Assembly (NCBI GenBank): GCA_015661795.1
Contig: DQVJ01000006.1
Coordinates: 1-5,117, forward strand
Source of the DNA: Sulfurovum sp.
GTDB taxonomy: Bacteria; Campylobacterota; Campylobacteria; Campylobacterales; Sulfurovaceae
Direction: 5' to 3'
DNA length: 5,117 bases
This document shows positions 1-4,124 of the stretch, piece after piece. The notes beneath the pieces are model-generated. The model had not been told where the DNA came from. It searched no databases and saw nothing but the letters and a program-made list of their open reading frames with translations. The translations under genes were made by a program, and so were the position numbers. Positions within the stretch are counted from its first letter, which is position 1; every line of letters starts with the position of its first letter.

Positions 1-776
1 AAAGAAAAGGTTACAAAGTAGTAGGGATACAAAGAGATATATTAAGTGATGAGAGAGCGTTAGTAGGGACTATTTCTGAAGTAGATGTGATTATTAATCT
101 TGCAGGTGCAAATATTATTCAGCGTTGGACTACTAAATATAAAAAATTAATTTACGATAGTCGTATCGATACTACCAAGGCATTAGTAAAAGCTATAAAT
201 GCAAATAACAAAGAACAAGTCTTCATATCAACTTCAGCGATAGGAATTTATGCAAATAATATAATGTGCGATGAGGAAAAGTATATCATGGGAGATAGTT
301 TTTTAGCAGCATTGTGTAAAGATTGGGAGTATGAAGCACAAAAAGTAGACAAAAGAATGGCTATTTTTAGATTTTCTATCGTTATGGGACATGGAGGAGC
401 ATTGAAAAAAATGTTACTTCCTTTTAAATTAGGTCTAGGTGGAAAGATAGGAAGTGGAAAACAAGCATTTTCATATATACACATAGAAGATTTAGCTAGG
501 GCATATGAGTTACTTATCACACAAAAAAATTTAGAGGGTATATTTAATCTTTCAACACCTCATCACACTACTAATGAAAAATTCACTAAGGTATTGGCTG
601 AAAAATTACATCGTCCATCTTTTTTTACAGTACCATCTTTTATATTAAAAATTATTTTTGGAGAAGGTGCTCAAGTACTTTTAAACGGACAGTGTGTGTA
701 TCCTAAAAGACTTTTAGCATGTAGTTTTAGATTTTCTTTTCCTACCATTAAGAGTGTATTAAATGATTTGATTTGA
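1..776 (+). CDS. TIGR01777-family epimerase-like NAD(P)-binding protein (SDR39U1/YfcH type), 5'-truncated
   Basis: The reading frame is open from base 3 to the TGA at 774-776, giving 257 residues. The family is usually near 300, so about 40 N-terminal residues, including the Rossmann GxxGxxG loop, lie outside the window. The GTG at 87 is not the start, because family-like sequence (GYKVVGIQRDI) is already encoded before it. Visible family motifs in order are INLAGANI with RW, DSRIDTTKALV, the STSAIGIY strand at 228-251, FLAALCKDWE, LPFKLGLGGKIGSG, SYIHIEDLARA, FNLSTP, and a C-terminal DUF1731-like block with HRP and YPKRLL. As in relatives, the tyrosine lacks a classical YxxxK lysine. The family is an atypical extended short-chain dehydrogenase/reductase group whose substrate is mostly unknown, so no reaction is assigned. 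It converges on cutA with a 28-bp gap in which I see no clear terminator hairpin. Confidence 0.93.
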   Translation, partial: RKGYKVVGIQRDILSDERALVGTISEVDVIINLAGANIIQRWTTKYKKLIYDSRIDTTKALVKAINANNKEQVFISTSAIGIYANNIMCDEEKYIMGDSFLAALCKDWEYEAQKVDKRMAIFRFSIVMGHGGALKKMLLPFKLGLGGKIGSGKQAFSYIHIEDLARAYELLITQKNLEGIFNLSTPHHTTNEKFTKVLAEKLHRPSFFTVPSFILKIIFGEGAQVLLNGQCVYPKRLLACSFRFSFPTIKSVLNDLI

Positions 777-804
777 GGAAAAATTGGTTATAGCTGATCT
801 ATCT

Positions 805-1125
805 TTAATCTGTTTCATCTTCTATCCATTGAAGATATTTTAGATTTGCATCTAATAAAGGTGTCATAATAATCTCAGGAGTTTCATACGTGTGTAAGGA
901 TTCAATTTCTTTTTTGATGTTAGAGAAAAGAGATTGTTTTGTTTTCATTTGAAGGTATATTTCTTCATCTTCTATTATCTTACCTTGCCATCTATACGAA
1001 CTTTGTGTTGCTGTGCATTGTGCACAGGCAATCAGTTTTTTTTCAAGCAATACTTTGGTAATGATACGAGCATTTTCTTTTGTATCCGTTGTTGTTGTAA
1101 TGATAGCGAATTCAGATGCTTCCAT
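805..1125 (-). CDS. cutA: CutA1-family divalent-cation tolerance protein
   Basis: This 106-residue protein matches the full length of the CutA1 family, small trimeric ferredoxin-like cytoplasmic proteins linked to copper or divalent-cation tolerance, whose molecular role is still debated. Diagnostic parts in order are the N-terminal beta strand with TTTTD (about 10-14), the helix ending EKKLIACAQC (28-37), YRWQGKI (44-50) followed by EDEE, MKT (60-62), and H78-x-Y-E-T-P-E-I, the near-invariant HPYExPEI segment with Pro79 replaced by Thr. The ATG at 1123-1125 lies inside the end of the upstream LMW-PTP gene, with a 14-bp overlap. It is preceded on the - strand by AAAGGT, five bases before the start, so its expression is probably coupled to that gene. 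Cys34 and Cys37 form a CxxC pair, which could bind metal or be incidental. Confidence 0.95.
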   Translation of the reverse strand: MEASEFAIITTTTDTKENARIITKVLLEKKLIACAQCTATQSSYRWQGKIIEDEEIYLQMKTKQSLFSNIKKEIESLHTYETPEIIMTPLLDANLKYLQWIEDETD

Positions 1126-1579
1126 TTTGAACCTTTAAGATAAAATCTTTTACACAGGTATCTATCATACTGTAAACCTCATAGATCTCTTTTATATCCT
1201 CATCAAAATCCTTAAGAACATAAGGGTCAGGCACACTTTTACCCGAGTAACCTCCAAATTCTCCCATAAGATAAATATCTTTAAAGCCCAAGTCTTCTAA
1301 TTTCTTTTTATTGTTTCTGTCCATTGCAACAATATAGTCAAAACTTTCTATGTCTGTTACCTTAACTTGTCTAGCCCGTATCTGTGATATATCAATATCA
1401 TGTAATGCAGCTATTTTTATAGAACTATTACAGGGTAGTTCTCTTTCATGGGTACCATGTGTCGCTGCAGAATCAACAACAATATCCAAATTACTTTCTT
1501 TGGCTATTTTTCGTGTAATGCCTTCGGCTAAAGGGCTACGGCAAATGTTTGCAAAACATACGAATAAAATGCGTTTCAA
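1112..1579 (-). CDS. Low-molecular-weight protein tyrosine phosphatase (LMW-PTP / arsenate reductase-like fold)
   Basis: The 155 residues fit the LMW-PTP family. The phosphate-binding P-loop is at the very N-terminus: Cys8 (nucleophile)-F-A-N-I-C13-R14-S15-P, satisfying CX5R(S/T). The general-acid aspartate is Asp118 in the VPDPY motif. Other family landmarks are VDSAATHG (35-42), DISQIRARQV (63-72) and FDYIVAMDRNN (80-90). The P-loop position that is usually Gly (CxGN) is Ala10 here. The start is a TTG at 1577-1579. It is chosen because the catalytic loop normally begins about seven residues in, there is no nearby in-frame ATG, and a purine-rich ribosome-binding stretch precedes it. Family members dephosphorylate phosphotyrosine (some phosphoarginine) proteins in the cytoplasm, and others control bacterial tyrosine kinases for capsule. 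No cognate tyrosine kinase is visible here, so the substrate is unknown. It overlaps cutA downstream and is divergent from the kinase-like gene. Confidence 0.93.
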   Translation of the reverse strand: MKRILFVCFANICRSPLAEGITRKIAKESNLDIVVDSAATHGTHERELPCNSSIKIAALHDIDISQIRARQVKVTDIESFDYIVAMDRNNKKKLEDLGFKDIYLMGEFGGYSGKSVPDPYVLKDFDEDIKEIYEVYSMIDTCVKDFILKVQNGSI

Positions 1580-1581
1580 TA

Positions 1582-1597
1582 CTTTCTCTTTCTCTCT
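1582..1597 (-). promoter_or_regulatory. Purine-rich ribosome-binding site supporting the TTG start of the LMW-PTP gene
   Basis: On the - strand, a 16-base all-purine run with three GAGA units ends two bases before the TTG. The GAG at 1588-1586 lies six bases upstream of the start, a normal Shine-Dalgarno distance. It has no full GGAGG, so it is a moderate site, but it agrees with the position of the catalytic loop. Confidence 0.5.
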
Positions 1598-1607
1598 AAA
1601 ATGATAG

Positions 1608-1630
1608 GCACTTAAAAAAACCTTAAGTGC
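1608..1630. repeat. Inverted repeat / stem-loop in the LMW-PTP leader
   Basis: GCACTTAA (1608-1615) and TTAAGTGC (1623-1630) form a perfect 8-bp stem with a 7-base loop. Read as + strand RNA, the stem extends by four more pairs (two A-U, two G-U) to 1604-1634. If the predicted - strand promoter at 1653-1661 is right, the hairpin sits in the 5' untranslated leader of the LMW-PTP/cutA message, about 30 bases before the TTG. It has no proper U-tract in either direction, so it is not called a terminator. It could be an mRNA-stability or regulatory element, or a protein-binding site. Confidence 0.55.
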
Positions 1631-1637
1631 TTGTATT

Positions 1638-1647
1638 CGTTTAAACG
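1638..1647. promoter_or_regulatory. 10-bp palindrome CGTTTAAACG, possible operator
   Basis: This perfect 10-bp palindrome begins five bases downstream of the predicted - strand -10 hexamer, so it would cover the expected transcription start of LMW-PTP/cutA. That is a typical repressor-site position, but no regulator is encoded in the window, and a palindrome this short can occur by chance. Confidence 0.25.
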
Positions 1648-1652
1648 TTAAT

Positions 1653-1661
1653 AGTATAACA
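1653..1661 (-). promoter_or_regulatory. Candidate extended -10 promoter for LMW-PTP/cutA
   Basis: The - strand reads TGtTATACT, an extended -10 (TGn) with one mismatch to TATAAT. No convincing -35 is seen, which is common in Campylobacterota housekeeping promoters. Initiation would fall near 1646, giving a leader of about 67 bases that contains the stem-loop at 1608-1630. Confidence 0.4.
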
Positions 1662-1681
1662 TAGATACCATTACGCTTATG

Positions 1682-1690
1682 TGTTATATT
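1682..1690 (+). promoter_or_regulatory. Alternative extended -10 element for the kinase-like gene
   Basis: TGtTATATT on the + strand is an extended -10-like site. Its TGTTATA (1682-1688) is the exact inverted copy of TATAACA at 1655-1661, so the two sites are mirror-image elements 20 bases apart. It is weaker than the site at 1734-1742, and it may be only the second arm of an inverted repeat. Confidence 0.2.
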
Positions 1691-1733
1691 TTATGTCTAA
1701 AATATATTTAGTTTAGTATGCCAATGGTGTTTT

Positions 1734-1742
1734 TGCTATAAT
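1734..1742 (+). promoter_or_regulatory. Extended -10 promoter (TGcTATAAT) for the kinase-like gene
   Basis: TGcTATAAT is a perfect extended -10 preceded by a T-rich stretch (GTTTT), matching the style of epsilonproteobacterial sigma-70 promoters. Initiation would be near 1749, leaving a very A/T-rich leader of about 68 bases. There is no strong -35; TTTAGT at 1712-1717 is too distant to count with confidence. Confidence 0.6.
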
Positions 1743-1816
1743 AAAAGAAAAAAATTTAAGTATTTAGATTTTTTTAAAAATTTTGAACTTTAAATCATGA
1801 TAAAAAAGTATAAACT

Positions 1817-4054
1817 ATGAAAAAAAATATTGATACACATTTATCTTTTGCCTTGCCAGTGGGCTCTAGAATTTTAGATACATACAGGATCCTAAAGATA
1901 CTGAATCATACACAATTTGGTTTTGAATATCTTGTAGAAGCGATTGACAATGAATCAGATAAAAGAATATATATTATAAAAGAATTTTTCCCTAAAGATT
2001 GTGTGATCAGAGGGGATAAAAATAAGATGCTTTTAAAAGCATCTTTAAGTACAGAAGAATTATTAAACTTTAATTTTCTTAGGAAACTGTTTCATGGCGA
2101 AGCAAAAAATCTTGCTAAAATTGTCAGTTCTGGGCAGATTAATAGTGTTAAATTTATTGAACTGGTTGAAAATAGAAACAATACTATATATATGGTATTT
2201 TTATATGAAGAAGGTATCTCTCTACAGAAATATTTAGAAAAAAGATCCAAACAAGGGCAACGTGTATTGAATAATGAAGAGATATATGAGATAATCAATC
2301 CCTTATTGGATACACTTGAAAAGATTTCTACATTAGGTATACATCATTTAGACATTAAGCCGGAAAATATCCTTATCAAAAATGATGGTACACCAGTGCT
2401 TATGGGTTTTTATGCAAGTACTATATATTATGATGAACATAGTAAGAAGTACCGCAATATTTATACTTATGAGTATGCATCTCCAGAACAGGTGTCTATA
2501 GGGGATATTTCGGAAGTAGATACAAGATCTGATATCTATTCTATGGGTGTTTTATTATATTATTTAATTACAGATATGCTACCACCTCAAGCCTATGAAC
2601 GTAAAAAACTTGGGAAAGATGATCCATATGTTTCGCTTCTCAAACAAGAACTTCCTTATGCCTATGCTCCTGCCATTCTTACAGCAGTTGATAAAGCTTT
2701 AAGTGTTTCTAAAAAAGATAGATTTAAATCTTCTAATCAATTTAAAAAAGCTCTTTCTACGGTAAAGTCAATTCCTACACTAGCTATGAAAAAGGGAAGT
2801 AAAACATTTTGGTATAGTTTAGGTTTTATTGTTGCTTTTATCTCGTTTTTTCTTTATTGGAATACTGAGGATTCTCTTACGAAAACAGAACCTAAGGTAA
2901 ATGCTATAGATAAAAAAGTTACAAAAAAAGTGTTGCGTGAAGATCCAAAAGTGACAGATATGACTCTAAGTCATGTATCTGCGAAGGAAAAGAAAGAAAA
3001 AGACAATACTTCTAAACCAAAACAATATATACCAAATGTTGAAAGTTTAGATACCGAGGTTCCAGTGCAAAGAATCCCTAGTGAAGCAAATATATCTAAG
3101 ACAACAGTATCAAATACAAAACAAGTCAATGTACCAGTCAAACCTACCTTAAATGAGACTAAGATAAAAATTGATGTTAAACTCCCCGTAGAGATAGGTG
3201 AAACAAAAATAAAAATAAATGGCAAAGAGTTTAATAACGGGAATATACCTATCCATAGAGGAGAGTCTTATGAAATTTCTATCGAGAACCCTTATTATCA
3301 ATCATTAAAAGTTAAGCGATCATTCGATGAGTTATTGGATTTTCCTATGCAAAATTTTATACTTAAATTAGGAAAAGGTAAAGTATACCTTGATGGTTTG
3401 TTAGCAGATACGAAGATTCGAGTGTATAAGGTAGAAGAAGAACAAACCAAAGAATTGACCCCTGAGATCACTTACCAAAATGGTGTATATGAAATGGTGC
3501 TTACGTCAGGTATAGAATTTTATATGTTATTTGATAAAAAAATGTATAAATCTTATAAAACAGAAAATATGATATTAGAACATGGAAAAGCAGTCACATT
3601 AGCATATGTATTGGAAAAAAAAGATGTTACAGCAAAAGATAAAGAGATATTTTTACCAGTTTTTGAAAAGAATAGTACGCAAGAAAAAAATAACACAGTG
3701 CAAGAGCATAGTGAGCGTAGCAAAGAAGTTAAAATAGACAGTGAAAATAAGAAAAAAATGAATACAACGGTACCTCAAAAAAATAGTGCTAATAAGAAAA
3801 TATCGAACGATAAAAAAGTTGTGAGGAAGAAAGCTCCTCAAAAAAAGAAATCTAATAAAGTGAAAAAGAAGAATGAGCCTAGAACAGCCAATACTTCTGG
3901 ACATACATGGTACTGTAGTGCCAAAGCAATAGGTTTGGAGAAAGTGAGCGCTAAACATGCAGATAAAGCAATAGCACAACAGATGGCTTTACGTTCATGT
4001 GAAAGAAGTCGAACAGGATGTAAAATATTAAATTGTTTTTTATTGAGAAACTAA
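1817..4054 (+). CDS. Membrane-anchored Ser/Thr kinase-like protein, probable pseudokinase, with periplasmic C-terminal domains
   Basis: Residues about 13-315 are a bacterial Ser/Thr kinase fold of the LPVGxRL...KEFFP subtype (LPVGSRI at 13-19). Retained are Lys55 (IIKE), the likely alpha-C Glu95, Asp179 in HLDIKPEN (177-184), the APE-like YASPEQ (220-225), Asp239 in the alpha-F DIYSMG, and Arg302. Lost are three of the four glycines of the nucleotide loop (NHTQFG, 30-35), the HRD arginine (Leu178), and the DFG aspartate and glycine (Gly197-Phe-Tyr199). This suggests weak or no phosphotransfer. After basic residues (Lys325, 326, 329) comes one transmembrane helix at about 330-348, placing the kinase fold in the cytoplasm and the rest in the periplasm. 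That part has a low-complexity linker, a beta-rich region at about 445-600 possibly of PEGA type, a Lys-rich stretch at about 640-687, and a C-terminal domain at 695-745 with Trp698 and Cys700, 728, 735 and 740. The ATG has no clear Shine-Dalgarno. The function and ligand are unknown. Confidence 0.9.
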   Translation: MKKNIDTHLSFALPVGSRILDTYRILKILNHTQFGFEYLVEAIDNESDKRIYIIKEFFPKDCVIRGDKNKMLLKASLSTEELLNFNFLRKLFHGEAKNLAKIVSSGQINSVKFIELVENRNNTIYMVFLYEEGISLQKYLEKRSKQGQRVLNNEEIYEIINPLLDTLEKISTLGIHHLDIKPENILIKNDGTPVLMGFYASTIYYDEHSKKYRNIYTYEYASPEQVSIGDISEVDTRSDIYSMGVLLYYLITDMLPPQAYERKKLGKDDPYVSLLKQELPYAYAPAILTAVDKALSVSKKDRFKSSNQFKKALSTVKSIPTLAMKKGSKTFWYSLGFIVAFISFFLYWNTEDSLTKTEPKVNAIDKKVTKKVLREDPKVTDMTLSHVSAKEKKEKDNTSKPKQYIPNVESLDTEVPVQRIPSEANISKTTVSNTKQVNVPVKPTLNETKIKIDVKLPVEIGETKIKINGKEFNNGNIPIHRGESYEISIENPYYQSLKVKRSFDELLDFPMQNFILKLGKGKVYLDGLLADTKIRVYKVEEEQTKELTPEITYQNGVYEMVLTSGIEFYMLFDKKMYKSYKTENMILEHGKAVTLAYVLEKKDVTAKDKEIFLPVFEKNSTQEKNNTVQEHSERSKEVKIDSENKKKMNTTVPQKNSANKKISNDKKVVRKKAPQKKKSNKVKKKNEPRTANTSGHTWYCSAKAIGLEKVSAKHADKAIAQQMALRSCERSRTGCKILNCFLLRN
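2024..2045. repeat. 22-bp perfect palindrome inside the kinase-like gene
   Basis: The 11-base arm AAGATGCTTTT at 2024-2034 is followed immediately by its exact reverse complement at 2035-2045, with no spacer. It lies in the stretch encoding K-M-L-L-K-A-S in the N-lobe (residues 70-76). Its role is unknown: it could be a protein-binding site, a cruciform-prone site, or chance in A/T-rich DNA. Confidence 0.7.
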
Positions 4055-4077
4055 GATAATTTTGGTTTCTTTAATTT
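4046..4077 (+). terminator. Weak A/U-rich stem-loop terminator candidate overlapping the kinase-like stop codon
   Basis: AGAAAC at 4046-4051 pairs with GTTTCT at 4065-4070. The stem continues inward through U-G, A-U, A-U, G-U and A-U pairs to a UAA loop at 4057-4059, giving an 11-pair stem. A T-rich tail follows at 4071-4077 (TTAATTT). The stop codon TAA (4052-4054) lies inside the stem. With only two G-C pairs and an interrupted U-tract it would be weak, so read-through into the Sel1 gene is likely. Confidence 0.35.
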
Positions 4078-4078
4078 A

Positions 4079-4087
4079 TGTTAGAAT
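4079..4087 (+). promoter_or_regulatory. Candidate extended -10 promoter for the Sel1 lipoprotein gene
   Basis: TGtTAGAAT is an extended -10 with one mismatch to TATAAT, just after the T-rich tail of the preceding hairpin. Initiation would be near 4094, giving a leader of about 30 bases with a good Shine-Dalgarno. It suggests the lipoprotein can be expressed independently of the kinase-like gene. Confidence 0.4.
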
Positions 4088-4114
4088 AAAATAAATCATC
4101 GTAAGATATGGGAA

Positions 4115-4120
4115 AGAGGA
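4115..4120 (+). promoter_or_regulatory. Ribosome-binding site of the Sel1 lipoprotein gene
   Basis: AGAGGA lies four bases before the ATG at 4125-4127. It is the clearest Shine-Dalgarno on the + strand and fixes the start. The kinase-like gene upstream has none, so the lipoprotein is probably translated more efficiently. Confidence 0.6.
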
Positions 4121-4124
4121 TTAA

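Noticed and set aside
87..89. GTG as the start of the epimerase-like gene
   Set aside because: The frame is open to the left edge and encodes family-typical Rossmann sequence before this codon, so the gene is simply truncated by the window.
248..520. Open frame on the - strand inside the epimerase-like gene
   Set aside because: It lies wholly antisense to a well-supported gene and shows no recognisable motif.
1014..1026. CAQC (Cys34-x-x-Cys37) in CutA as a heme c or thioredoxin-like motif
   Set aside because: The motif is not followed by His, and CutA has no secretion signal, so a CxxCH heme site or redox active site is not supported.
934..1143. Open + strand frame antisense to cutA
   Set aside because: It is the complement of conserved CutA sequence, Phe/Cys-rich as expected for a shadow frame, with no ribosome-binding site.
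1350..1604. Open + strand frame antisense to the LMW-PTP gene
   Set aside because: It is antisense to a conserved enzyme with intact catalytic motifs and has no independent evidence of coding.
2971..3225. Open - strand frame within the linker of the kinase-like gene, hydrophobic in character
   Set aside because: Its Phe/Ile/Val richness is just the complement of Lys/Glu/Asn codons. The same applies to the - strand frames at 2092-2298 and 3653-3979.
2860..4054. PASTA repeats in the periplasmic part of the kinase-like protein
   Set aside because: The beta-rich region lacks the PASTA pattern and the VPDV-type repeat signature, and it is too irregular for tandem PASTA domains.
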